Assembly (NCBI RefSeq): GCF_006716345.1
Contig: NZ_VFOX01000001.1
Location: forward strand, 496,001-560,000
Direction: 5' to 3'
DNA: 64,000 bases
From: Microbacterium saperdae
GTDB lineage: Bacteria > Actinomycetota > Actinomycetes > Actinomycetales > Microbacteriaceae
Shown in pieces: positions 29,009 through 36,843 of the stretch. The translations under genes and the position numbers were made by a program. The number at the start of each line of letters is the position of its first letter. Position 1 is the first letter of the stretch. The notes under the pieces are model-generated. The model ran no database searches. It was given only the letters and a program-made list of their open reading frames with translations, and was not told where the DNA came from.

Positions 29009-29881
29009 ATGACTGTCAGCATCGGATCGCGCGTCATCGGAGGCGGTCATCCCGCCTACGTCATCGCCGAGATCGGCCTGAATCACAACGGTGATGTCGA
29101 CATCGCCAAGCGTCTGATCGACGTGGCGGCGCGCGCCGGAGCCGATGCGGTGAAGTTCCAGAAGCGCACCCCGGAGATCTCCACCCCGGAGCACATGCGC
29201 GACGTGCCCCGCGAGACCCCGTGGGGCACCATGAGCTACCTGGACTACCGCCGCCGGGTGGAGTTCGGGCGCGAGGAGTACGTCGCGATCGGCGACCACG
29301 CGACGCTGCAGGGCCTCGACTGGTTCGCCTCGCCGTGGGATGTCCCGAGCGTCGAGTTCCTGGAAAACCTGAACGTCGTGGCGCACAAGGTCGCCTCCGC
29401 CAGCCTCACCGACACCGAGCTGCTGCAGGCACTGCGGGCCACGGGAAAGCCCGTGATCCTCTCCACCGGCATGTCGACGATCGCCCAGATCGACCGCGCG
29501 CTCGACACGCTCGGCACCGACCGGGTCGTGCTCATGCACGCCACCTCCACGTATCCGCTGGAGCCGGAGGAGGCCAACCTCCGCGCGATCGCCACGCTGC
29601 GCGACCGCTACCCCGGCATCCCGGTCGGCTACTCGGGCCATGAGCGCGGACTGCAGATCTCGCTGGCCGCCGTGGCGATCGGCGCGGTCGCGGTCGAGCG
29701 TCACATCACGCTCGACCGCACGATGTGGGGTTCTGATCATGCGGCCTCGCTCGAGCCGACGGGCCTCGAGCACCTCGTGCGCGACATCCGCGTGATCGAG
29801 ATGGCTCTGGGCGACGGCGTCAAGCGCGTCTTCGACAGCGAGCGCGCTCCCATGGCGAAGCTGCGTCGCGTCACCGCATGA
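29009..29881 (+). CDS. neuB: NeuB-family nonulosonic-acid synthase, short form
   Basis: The 290-aa synthase condenses phosphoenolpyruvate with a six-carbon sugar to form a nine-carbon keto acid. It has a strong GGAGGAATC ribosome-binding site. The NeuB TIM barrel is complete: VIAEIGLNHNGDVDIAKRLID, AVKFQKRTPE, VAHKVASASLTD, PVILSTGMSTIAQID, LMHATSTYPLEPEEANL, GYSGHERGL and VERHITLDRTMWGSDHAASLEP. The C-terminal SAF (antifreeze-like) domain of typical 340-350-aa NeuB is absent. Its stop overlaps the next gene by four bases. No NeuC epimerase is visible, so the sugar substrate is uncertain. Confidence 0.9.
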   Translation: MTVSIGSRVIGGGHPAYVIAEIGLNHNGDVDIAKRLIDVAARAGADAVKFQKRTPEISTPEHMRDVPRETPWGTMSYLDYRRRVEFGREEYVAIGDHATLQGLDWFASPWDVPSVEFLENLNVVAHKVASASLTDTELLQALRATGKPVILSTGMSTIAQIDRALDTLGTDRVVLMHATSTYPLEPEEANLRAIATLRDRYPGIPVGYSGHERGLQISLAAVAIGAVAVERHITLDRTMWGSDHAASLEPTGLEHLVRDIRVIEMALGDGVKRVFDSERAPMAKLRRVTA

Positions 29882-31278
29882 ACGGAGACCGCAGGAACCG
29901 CGACGGTCTGCGGGTCGTCGCGATCGCCGACGCCGACTCGTTCGTGAAGTGGTCGGCCTCGCTGCTCGGCGCGGTGCCGGGTATCCGTCCGCACCTGCTG
30001 CTGGTGCGCACCCCGTTGACGGCGAGTGTCGCGCAGCAGCGCACGGCGCTCGCCGGCACCGGGATGGCGGCCGAGGCGGTCACGCGGGTGCGCTTCGCCG
30101 AAGTGCAGGCCTGGTTGGAAGGGCAGCGCCCTGACGTCGTGCTGCTCGCCGGACGGGGGCCGTTCGTGCGACTGCTGGGCCGTGTGATCGATACGCTCAC
30201 ACACCGCCCCGTCACGGTCTCGGGGCTGCCGGGCATGGCCGTTCCCGCACAGCGGGGTGCCCTGGATTATCGACGGCACACCGACCTGCTCATCCTGCAC
30301 TCCCACCGTGAGGAGCGTGCTTTCGCGGAGCTCGGACGACGGATCGGCGTCTCGCTTCCGACAGCGCTCGCGACGCTGCCCTTCGCCCGACGGCGACAGC
30401 GGATGCTGAAGCCGGAGCAGGTTCGCGTGGATGCCGTGGTACGGAGCCAGGGCGGGGTCGTGGTGGCCGAGCGTCCGCCGACACCCGTCGCGGTGCGGCC
30501 CCGGGCCACCGACATCGTGTTCGCGGCACAGGCCCTCGTCCCGGTCGAGCGCGAGGAACGTGCGGAGATCGCGGCCATGCTGGTGCGCGCCGCCGAAGCG
30601 GACCTCGGGCGACGCGTGGTCGTGAAACTGCGCTCACGACCAGGCGAGGCCGAGGCGCATCTCGAGCGCACGCTGTACGCGGACCTGCTGCCGGAGCGGC
30701 TCCCGGACAATCTCGTCTTCTCCTACGAGTCGATGGCGTCTGCGCTCGACAGCGCGGCCGGGCTCGTGACGGTGAGCTCCACGGCGGCGATCGAAGCGAC
30801 GGCGCTCGGCATCCCGGTGATCGCGCTCGACTCGTTCGGGGTGAGCAAGAGCCTGCTCAACACGGTGTTCATCGGGAGCGGGCTCCTGGGTGGGCGGAGC
30901 GAGGTGGTCGCGGGGCGGTTCCGTCATCCGCATCCGGACTGGCTGCGCGACAACTACTTCCATCCCGCGTCCGACTCGACATGGTGGGAGCGGGTCGAGC
31001 AGCTGGTCGCTCTGCGGCGGGCCGGGGCGCTGCCTCCGAAGCGCGTGCCGGCAGCGCGGGGTGGCGCGATGCATGACGCCTGGCATCGCGCGAGCGTGCT
31101 CGGCGCCGAGGATCGCACCGTGAGGGGAGCGGCCGCGCTCGCGGTCGGCGTACCGATCACGGGTGCGCTCGCCGCGATGCACCGGAGACGTCAGCCGGCG
31201 GACGGCGGAACCTGGTCCGATCCCTCCACCGACTACACACTCGAGCCGAACCCGTTCCAGGACTCGCTCCGGCGGTAG
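29878..31278 (+). CDS. DUF6716-type putative glycosyltransferase
   Basis: The 466-aa protein overlaps neuB by four bases. The N-terminal half contains VVAIADADSFVKWSASLLGAVP and RPDVVLLAGRGPFVRLLGRVID. The C-terminal half has a GT-B-like donor site (VVKLRSRPGEAEAHLE, then GLVTVSSTAAIEATALGIPVIALDSFGVS), as in polysaccharide biosynthesis GTs and CDP-glycerol/sialyltransferase relatives. Actinobacterial homologues are listed as DUF6716 putative glycosyltransferases and commonly occur with NeuB and polysialyltransferase genes. It is the last gene of the operon; the TetR gene that follows is on the other strand. Confidence 0.78.
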   Translation: MNGDRRNRDGLRVVAIADADSFVKWSASLLGAVPGIRPHLLLVRTPLTASVAQQRTALAGTGMAAEAVTRVRFAEVQAWLEGQRPDVVLLAGRGPFVRLLGRVIDTLTHRPVTVSGLPGMAVPAQRGALDYRRHTDLLILHSHREERAFAELGRRIGVSLPTALATLPFARRRQRMLKPEQVRVDAVVRSQGGVVVAERPPTPVAVRPRATDIVFAAQALVPVEREERAEIAAMLVRAAEADLGRRVVVKLRSRPGEAEAHLERTLYADLLPERLPDNLVFSYESMASALDSAAGLVTVSSTAAIEATALGIPVIALDSFGVSKSLLNTVFIGSGLLGGRSEVVAGRFRHPHPDWLRDNYFHPASDSTWWERVEQLVALRRAGALPPKRVPAARGGAMHDAWHRASVLGAEDRTVRGAAALAVGVPITGALAAMHRRRQPADGGTWSDPSTDYTLEPNPFQDSLRR

Positions 31279-31290
31279 GTGACGGTCGGG

Positions 31291-31890
31291 CTAACGGTCG
31301 AGCAGGGTGCCGATCTGTCGCCGCACGTCCAGTTCGAGCTCGTCGACGCTGAGGCCGACGTTGATGCTCGCACTCATCGTCAGGAACATGATGGCCGAGA
31401 CGATCCGGGCGAGCGACGCGGCGTCGTCCTCGGTGACTGCAGGGCCGCGGCGGAGGATGGCGGCAGTCGCTTCCTCCGTCGCCGCGACGATCTGCAGCGC
31501 CGCGGCGTGCTGCGCGTCCGATGCATCCCCGAACACCATCTCGCGCAGGTAGACGCGCCCGTTGTCGATCTGCACGCGGTTGCATTCGATGATCGGGCGC
31601 AGCAACGCCATGAGCGCATCGAGGGTGTCGGAGATGCGTGCGGCCATCGCGATGCCGGACTCGAGCGCGTCGGCGTAGTGGGCGTTCTGCACGAGGAGCA
31701 GCAGCTCGCCCTTGGTCTTGGCGTAGAGGAACAGCGTGCCGGTGCCGACATCCGCGCGCTCGGCGATCTGCTGCGTCGTGACCTCGTCGATGCCGTGTTC
31801 CGCGAAGAGCTCGGCGGCGGCCGCCGTGATCCGTTCGAGCTTCTGCTGCTTGTTCCGCTCGCGGCGCGTGACGGAGGCGTCGGTCGACAT
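31291..31890 (-). CDS. TetR family transcriptional regulator
   Basis: The 199-aa regulator has an N-terminal TetR HTH (RITAAAAELFAEHGIDEVTTQQIAERADVGTGTLFLYAKTKGELLLLV, residues 18-65) and an all-helical ligand domain. It diverges from an SDR gene followed by a quinone reductase-like gene, the usual arrangement for repression of a small oxidoreductase operon that responds to a reactive or aromatic compound. The last bases are 12 bp from the convergent DUF6716 gene. Confidence 0.92.
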   Translation of the reverse strand: MSTDASVTRRERNKQQKLERITAAAAELFAEHGIDEVTTQQIAERADVGTGTLFLYAKTKGELLLLVQNAHYADALESGIAMAARISDTLDALMALLRPIIECNRVQIDNGRVYLREMVFGDASDAQHAAALQIVAATEEATAAILRRGPAVTEDDAASLARIVSAIMFLTMSASINVGLSVDELELDVRRQIGTLLDR

Positions 31891-31990
31891 GGCACCTCCG
31901 CGGGAATAGAAAATGAGTACAGTCAGTTATGAGTGGAGTCGCTAACGTGCGCGCTCAGTATCCATTGTCGCAAAGAAGAGAGATCAGTCC
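31891..31990. promoter_or_regulatory. TetR/SDR divergent promoter region
   Basis: This 100-bp gap is noticeably AT-richer than its surroundings and carries two direct ATGAGT repeats (31913-31918 and 31929-31934) 16 bp apart. Promoters in both directions and the TetR operator are expected here. An AAGAAGAGAG purine tract serves as ribosome-binding site of the SDR gene. Confidence 0.4.
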
Positions 31991-32704
31991 ATGCCTTCAC
32001 TCACCGGAGCCGTCGTCCTCATCACCGGAGCGAACGGAGGCATCGGCACGCAGTTCGTCGCCGAAGCGCTCGCGCGGGGTGCTGCCAAGGTCTACGCCAC
32101 GGCTCGCACGCCGCGGACCTGGGACGACGAGCGTGTGGTCCCGCTCGTGCTCGACGTCACCGACCCCGCATCGATCACGGCCGCCGTGGAGGCCGCGCCC
32201 GACGTGACCGTGCTGATCAACAACGCGGGAGCATCCGTGCCCACGTTCGGCATCCTGACCCATTCGGATGACGACATCCGCCGCAACGTCGAGACCAACT
32301 TCCTCGGACCGCTGTTCCTCGCACGCGCCTATGCGCCTCTCCTCGCCGGACGCCCCGGTGCCACGATCATCGACATCCACTCCGCGCTCTCGTGGTTCGC
32401 GGTCGCCGGGATCTACAGCGCCACCAAGGCAGCACTCTGGTCGGTGACCAACTCGCTGCGTCTCGAGCTTGCTCCGGCCGGCGTGCATGTCGTCGGGGTG
32501 CACGTCGGATACGTCGACACCGCGATGGCCGCGCATGTCGAGGACCCGAAGACCGATCCCGCCGAGCTGGTGCGCGCCGTCCTGGATGCCACAGAGCGCG
32601 GCGAGTACGAGGTGCTCGCCGATGAGACCTCGGTGCAGGTCAAGGCGGGTCTCAGTGCGCCGCTGGAGGCCCTCTACCCGCAGCTCCGGGGCGCGACGGT
32701 CTGA
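31991..32704 (+). CDS. SDR family oxidoreductase
   Basis: The 237-aa classical short-chain dehydrogenase has VLITGANGGIGTQFVAEAL (TGxxxGIG cofactor motif), the NADP-type Arg in TARTPRTW, LDVTD, INNAG and the catalytic Ser-Tyr-Lys triad as IDIHSALSWFAVAGIYSATKAAL. The PGxVxT region reads GVHVGYVDTAM. It is regulated by the divergent TetR gene and followed 34 bp later by a zinc-independent MDR reductase, so the two probably process the same carbonyl or quinone substrate. Confidence 0.91.
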   Translation: MPSLTGAVVLITGANGGIGTQFVAEALARGAAKVYATARTPRTWDDERVVPLVLDVTDPASITAAVEAAPDVTVLINNAGASVPTFGILTHSDDDIRRNVETNFLGPLFLARAYAPLLAGRPGATIIDIHSALSWFAVAGIYSATKAALWSVTNSLRLELAPAGVHVVGVHVGYVDTAMAAHVEDPKTDPAELVRAVLDATERGEYEVLADETSVQVKAGLSAPLEALYPQLRGATV

Positions 32705-32738
32705 CCCGCGACCGGCTGATCAGGAGAAGCAGGAAGAC

Positions 32739-33737
32739 ATGCGCGCATTCGTCGTCGAGAAGTACCGCCAACCGCTCGTCCTCAGAGACGTCCCCGAACC
32801 CGTCGTCGGCGATCGGGATGTCCTGGTGCGAGTCGAGGCAGCGGGCCTCAACCAACTGGACGAGAAGATCCGCAGCGGCGAGTTCGCGCAGATCCTGCCC
32901 TATGAGCTGCCGGTGATCCTGGGCAACGACGTGGCCGGGACGGTGATCCGGGTCGGTCGGCTGGTGCGGCGGTTCCAAGTCGGCGATCGTGTCTTCGCAC
33001 GGCCACACGACTCGCGCATCGGAACGTTCGCCGAGCGGATCGCGATCACGGAGGCCGACCTCGCCCTCGTGCCGGCACGCCTCTCGATGGTCGAGGCGGG
33101 CTCATTGCCCCTGGTCGCGCTCACCGCGTGGCAGGCGCTGGTGGAGCGGGGCAAAGTGGGACCGGGCCAGAAGGTGCTCATCCACGCGGGTGCAGGGGGA
33201 GTCGGAGCGATCGCGATCCAGCTCGCCGCGCACCTGGGCGCGACGGTCGCCACCACGGCGAGTGCCGCGAACGCCGATTTCGTGCGGTCACTCGGTGCCG
33301 ACACCGTGATCGACTACCGAGCCCAGGACTTCGCGGAGGAGCTCTCGGGGTACGACCTCGTGCTCGACAGCCTCGGCGGCGACAACCTCGAGAGGTCGCT
33401 GCGTGCGCTGAAGCCGGGCGGCAGAGCGATCGGCATCTCCGGTCCACCCGATCCTGCTTTCGCCGCGGAGCGCGGGATGAACCCGCTCCTGCGCCTGGCG
33501 ATCACAGCCCTCAGCCGGAAGATCCGGCGTCAGGCGAAGAAGCTCGGCGTGAGCTACGAGTTCCTGTTCATGCACGCGGACGGTGCGCAGCTCGGCGAGA
33601 TCGCCGCGCTCGTCGACGCCGGAGTGCTGAGACCGGTGGTCACGAAGACCTCTCCGTTCGCACAGGTACCTGAGGCGCTCGCCGCGCTCGCCGGAGGAGG
33701 AGGCCGCGGCAAGTCCGTGATCACCTTCGCGGAGTGA
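32739..33737 (+). CDS. NADPH:quinone reductase-like MDR oxidoreductase
   Basis: The 332-aa protein starts at ATG 32739 behind AGGAGAAGCAGGAAG. It has the MDR GroES-like N-domain (EPVVGDRDVLVRVEAAGLNQLDEKIRSGEF, GNDVAGTVIRVG) without zinc-binding Cys/His, and a Rossmann domain (KVLIHAGAGGVGAIAIQLAAHLGATVATTAS, GADTVIDY). This matches the zeta-crystallin/quinone reductase group that reduces quinones or enones with NADPH. It lies in one operon with the SDR gene under TetR control. Confidence 0.91.
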   Translation: MRAFVVEKYRQPLVLRDVPEPVVGDRDVLVRVEAAGLNQLDEKIRSGEFAQILPYELPVILGNDVAGTVIRVGRLVRRFQVGDRVFARPHDSRIGTFAERIAITEADLALVPARLSMVEAGSLPLVALTAWQALVERGKVGPGQKVLIHAGAGGVGAIAIQLAAHLGATVATTASAANADFVRSLGADTVIDYRAQDFAEELSGYDLVLDSLGGDNLERSLRALKPGGRAIGISGPPDPAFAAERGMNPLLRLAITALSRKIRRQAKKLGVSYEFLFMHADGAQLGEIAALVDAGVLRPVVTKTSPFAQVPEALAALAGGGGRGKSVITFAE

Positions 33738-33796
33738 GGTCCACCGTGCCCCGCCGCGTCGGAGTCATCCGCGCGGCGGGGTACGAGGGGCGGGTC

Positions 33797-34576
33797 TCAG
33801 CTGCTCCGGCGGATCGCCCGGACACCCACCACGAGGCCGACGATCGCGACCGCCAGCGCCGAGACCCAGCCCCACAGCACGGTGACATCGCCGAGGTCGC
33901 CGGCGAACAGCGCCCGTTCCGCCTGCACGACCCAGTTGACCGGGTTCACCGAGGCGACGGCGCGCATCCACGCCGGTCCGTCGTCGAGCGGCAGCAGCAT
34001 CCCCGACAGGATCAGCAGCGGGAAGATCAGCGACTGCTGCACACCCCAGAACAGCCATTCGCGGTCCTTGGTCGCGAGGGCCAGCGAGTACGACAGCGAG
34101 CCGAGGCCGACGCCGAACACCGCGAGCAGGGCGAGCCCGATCAGCAGGCCGGGAACGTTGATCTGGAACCCGAACGGCCAGGCGATCAGCACGATCACCA
34201 GCGCCTGCACGACGATCGGCGCGATCTCCTTCAGCGCACGTCCGACGAGCAGCGATGAGCGGGCGAGCGGGGCGACGAGTGTGCGCTCGTGCGAGCCCGT
34301 CATCATCTCGTACTGGAGGTTCGACCCGGTCGCGCCGGTGCCGAACAGCACGATCATCACCAGCACTCCCGGCACGAACCAGGCCAGGGTCTCACCGACC
34401 GGCTGCCCGGATCCGCCGACCAGCAGAGGAGCGAACAGTCCGAGGAAGACCAGGGGCTGCAGCAGGCTGAAGATCAGCGTGAAAGGATCGCGCAGCACGG
34501 GCTTGAGCTCGCGGGTGAGCACATTGCGGGTGTCTCGGGCGAGGCTCGGTCGCACGAGGGTGTCGATGGCGGTCAT
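33797..34576 (-). CDS. DrrB-type ABC-2 transporter permease
   Basis: This 259-aa permease has six predicted membrane helices and the ABC-2 core: LKPVLRDPFTLIFSLLQPLVFLGLF, the LAWFVPGVLVMIVLFGTGATGSNLQYEMMTGSHERTLVAPLARSSLLVGRAL segment and LILSGMLLPLDDGPAWMRAVASVNPVNW near the C-terminus. Its ATG overlaps the stop of the ATPase gene by four bases (34573-34576). DrrAB-type pairs export drugs or lipids; the substrate here is unknown. Confidence 0.9.
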   Translation of the reverse strand: MTAIDTLVRPSLARDTRNVLTRELKPVLRDPFTLIFSLLQPLVFLGLFAPLLVGGSGQPVGETLAWFVPGVLVMIVLFGTGATGSNLQYEMMTGSHERTLVAPLARSSLLVGRALKEIAPIVVQALVIVLIAWPFGFQINVPGLLIGLALLAVFGVGLGSLSYSLALATKDREWLFWGVQQSLIFPLLILSGMLLPLDDGPAWMRAVASVNPVNWVVQAERALFAGDLGDVTVLWGWVSALAVAIVGLVVGVRAIRRSS

Positions 34577-35604
34577 GAGCGGGCTCCTGTCGTGGTGGCG
34601 CGGGTGTCGGTGGCGTCGGATGCTGCGCTGCTGTCGCCCTCGCCGGCCTCGCGGAGCGTGCGCCCGGTGAGTGCGAGGAAGACGTCGTCGAGCGTGGGCG
34701 GCACGCCGGTCGCGCGCTGCACGGTGATGCCTGCGGCATCCAGCTCCCGCACGATCACGGGAAGCAGATGGTCACCGTCAGGGACAGCGAGCGAGAGCGA
34801 TTCCTGGGCGACCGTGACGGCGGCCGGGCTGAGCCGGGCGACGACGGAGCGTGCGTTCGCCGCGGTGGCGGCATCCGCGAAGCCGAACGTCAGCACGTCT
34901 CCGGCCAGCGTCGCCTTGAGCGCGGTGGCGTCGTCATCCGCGATGATCCGCCCCTTGTCCATGACCATCACCCGCTCGGCGTAGCGGTCCGCCTCTTCCA
35001 GATAGTGGGTGGTGAGGAACACCGTGGTGCCGTGTTGGGTGCGGAGGTCGAGGATGTGCTCCCAGAGGTTCGCACGGCTCTGCGGATCGAGTCCCGTCGA
35101 CGGCTCGTCCAGGAAGATCAGGGGAGGAGCATGCATGAGCCCGAGCGCGATGTCGAGCCGTCGTTTCTGGCCGCCGCTGAGCTGCTGCACGGTGCGCGTC
35201 GCGAACGACGACAGATCGAGCGACTCGATCAGCTCATCGGCCCGACGGATGCTGTCGCGCCGCGACATCCCGTAGAAGGCGCCCTGGCTCAGCAGTTCGT
35301 CGCGCACGCGCTGCGAGAAGCTGCCGCTGGTGAGCTGGCCGACGTAACCGATGCGGGCGCGGACGCCCGCGGGATCGGTGCGGATGTCATGGCCGACCAC
35401 GCGTGCTGTTCCTGTGGTGGGAGGGATGAGTGTGGTGAGCATACGGAGGCTCGTGGATTTGCCGGCCCCGTTCGGCCCGAGGAAGGCGACGAGCTCGCCG
35501 CGGGTGGCTGTGAAGGTGAGGTCCGTGACCGCGGGGACCGAGGCCTTCTTGACGGTGAAGACCTTGGTGAGGCCCTCGGCTTCGATGATGGATTCGTTCG
35601 TCAT
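34573..35604 (-). CDS. DrrA-type ABC transporter ATPase
   Basis: The 343-aa ATPase starts at ATG 35604 (MTNESIIEAEGLTKVF). It has Walker A LGPNGAGKSTSLRML, Q-loop YVGQLTSGSFSQ, signature LSGGQKRRLDIALGLMH, Walker B LIFLDEPSTGLD and H-loop LTTHYLEEAD, followed by a DUF4162-like C-terminal domain (about 225-320). The composition fits the daunorubicin-resistance DrrA group. It diverges from a WYL regulator across a 61-bp gap with a palindrome, so the exporter is probably under control of that regulator. Confidence 0.93.
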   Translation of the reverse strand: MTNESIIEAEGLTKVFTVKKASVPAVTDLTFTATRGELVAFLGPNGAGKSTSLRMLTTLIPPTTGTARVVGHDIRTDPAGVRARIGYVGQLTSGSFSQRVRDELLSQGAFYGMSRRDSIRRADELIESLDLSSFATRTVQQLSGGQKRRLDIALGLMHAPPLIFLDEPSTGLDPQSRANLWEHILDLRTQHGTTVFLTTHYLEEADRYAERVMVMDKGRIIADDDATALKATLAGDVLTFGFADAATAANARSVVARLSPAAVTVAQESLSLAVPDGDHLLPVIVRELDAAGITVQRATGVPPTLDDVFLALTGRTLREAGEGDSSAASDATDTRATTTGARS

Positions 35605-35627
35605 GGCTCGAAGGTAGAACCCAACCA

Positions 35628-35642
35628 GGACAGATCCTGTCC
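35628..35642. promoter_or_regulatory. Palindromic operator candidate for the WYL regulator
   Basis: GGACAG-ATC-CTGTCC is a perfect 15-bp inverted repeat in the 61-bp gap between the ABC exporter operon and the WYL regulator gene. Its position suits control of both divergent promoters. Confidence 0.5.
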
Positions 35643-35665
35643 GCAATCGGTGCCAATCTGGAGAC

Positions 35666-36652
35666 ATGTCCGACACCACCACCCGCGCCCTCTCGCTGCT
35701 CAACCTGCTGCAGACGCATCGGCACTGGCCCGGGACCGAGCTGGCGGCCCGGCTCGGCGTCACCGAGCGCACGGTGCGCCGAGACGTCGACCGTCTGCGC
35801 GAACTCGGCTACCGGGTCGAATCCACCCCGGGTGCTGCGGGCGGATACCGGCTGGAGGCGGGAAGCGCGGTGCCGCCGCTGCTGCTCACCGACGACGAGG
35901 CCGTGACGATGGCGATCGGACTGCGGGTGGCCGCGACCCAGCAGCTCGTCGGCGGCTCCGAGGTCACGCTCACCGCACTCGCCAAGCTCGAGCAGGTGCT
36001 CCCGTCCGCGCTCCGTCAGCGGGTCAACGCGCTCGCCGCGTCGGTGCAGGCGCCGCGCATCGGAGAAGGGCCTGTCGTGTCGCCCGTGGCGCTCGGCGAG
36101 CTCGCGCTGGCCACGCGCGACACCGAGAGGCTGCGCCTGCGCTACATCGACGGTGCGGGGATCGAGAGCATCCGTCGGGTGGAACCGCACGCGCTGGCCC
36201 CGGCCGGGCGCAAGTGGTTCCTGCTCTGTTGGGATCTGGATCGCGACGACTGGCGCACATTCCGCGTGGATCGGATCGACACCGTCGAGCACACCAGGGT
36301 GATCTTCGCCCGGCGCGAGATCACGGCGGAGCAGATCGAGGAGCGCGTGCTCATCGCCTCGTCGTGGACGCCGCAGAAGATCGAGGCGGATGCCGTGATG
36401 GAGCTGCCGCTGGCGCCGATGCAGGAGTGGTTCGGGCCCTGGGGGCAGGGCGCGACGGCCGAGGACGACGCGCACACGCGCTGGCCGTTCGGCGGCTCGG
36501 ACTGGCGCGAGGCCATGTACGCGATGCTCTGGATCCCGGAAGGCGTCGAGTACACCACGACCTTCCCCGAGCCGGATCGGTCAGCGCTGCGGGAGTCGTT
36601 GCAGCGGATGCTGCGCGCCCTCGACGCCCCGGACCCGGGCCCCCGTGCGTGA
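35666..36652 (+). CDS. WYL-domain transcriptional regulator (YafY type)
   Basis: The 328-aa protein has an N-terminal HTH_11 winged helix (LLNLLQTHRHWPGTELAARLGVTERTVRRDVDRLRELGYRVES, residues 10-60), a WYL domain (about 145-225: LRLRYIDGAGIESIRRVEPHALAPAGRKWFLLCWDLDRDDWRTFRVDRI) and a C-terminal WCX extension. This is the usual YafY layout and length. It is divergent from the DrrAB-type exporter and probably controls it in response to a ligand bound by the WYL pocket. Confidence 0.9.
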   Translation: MSDTTTRALSLLNLLQTHRHWPGTELAARLGVTERTVRRDVDRLRELGYRVESTPGAAGGYRLEAGSAVPPLLLTDDEAVTMAIGLRVAATQQLVGGSEVTLTALAKLEQVLPSALRQRVNALAASVQAPRIGEGPVVSPVALGELALATRDTERLRLRYIDGAGIESIRRVEPHALAPAGRKWFLLCWDLDRDDWRTFRVDRIDTVEHTRVIFARREITAEQIEERVLIASSWTPQKIEADAVMELPLAPMQEWFGPWGQGATAEDDAHTRWPFGGSDWREAMYAMLWIPEGVEYTTTFPEPDRSALRESLQRMLRALDAPDPGPRA

Positions 36653-36738
36653 CACCCGGTGTCATCCGTCGACTCATGGCGTTATCTCAGGTGCCTTCCC
36701 TGGCGCAGAAGATCACGGCCCGGTAACGTCGTTCTCAT

Positions 36739-36814
36739 CGCGGCGATCCGGGCGGTCCCGGGCCTCAGTTCATACCTGTGGGCGTTGCGGGTTCGACTCC
36801 CGCCGTCGCGTCCA
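36739..36814 (+). tRNA. tRNA-like cloverleaf (anticodon CAU), possibly degenerate; contains left att core
   Basis: The 76-nt stretch folds as a cloverleaf. The acceptor CGCGGCG pairs with CGTCGCG (one G-U) and ends TCCA. The D stem is CCGG/CCGG with a very short loop. The anticodon stem CTCAG/CTGTG has one mismatch around TTCATAC. The T arm is GCGGG-TTCGACT-CCCGC. U8, A14 and a normal G18-G19 loop are missing, so it may be a non-functional relic or a tRNA altered by insertion. The T stem pairs here but not at the right copy (GTAGG), which identifies the left end as the reconstituted host side. Confidence 0.35.
36789..36814 (+). repeat. attL core, 26-bp direct repeat
   Basis: This 26-bp sequence (GGGTTCGACT... 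ending CGTCGCGTCCA) is repeated exactly at 48981-49006. It covers a T-loop and 3' acceptor of a tRNA-like structure and lies 29 bp from the end of an integrase gene, the standard layout of a tRNA-type attachment site. Confidence 0.88.
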
Positions 36815-36843
36815 CTTCGGAAGCCCCGTCTGGCCCTGGAATA

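Noticed and set aside
36748..36814. Selenocysteine tRNA (selC)
   Set aside because: The words GCGGTCCCGGG and GGTTCGACTCC resemble bacterial selC, but there is no long variable arm, no UCA anticodon and no selenocysteine genes nearby.
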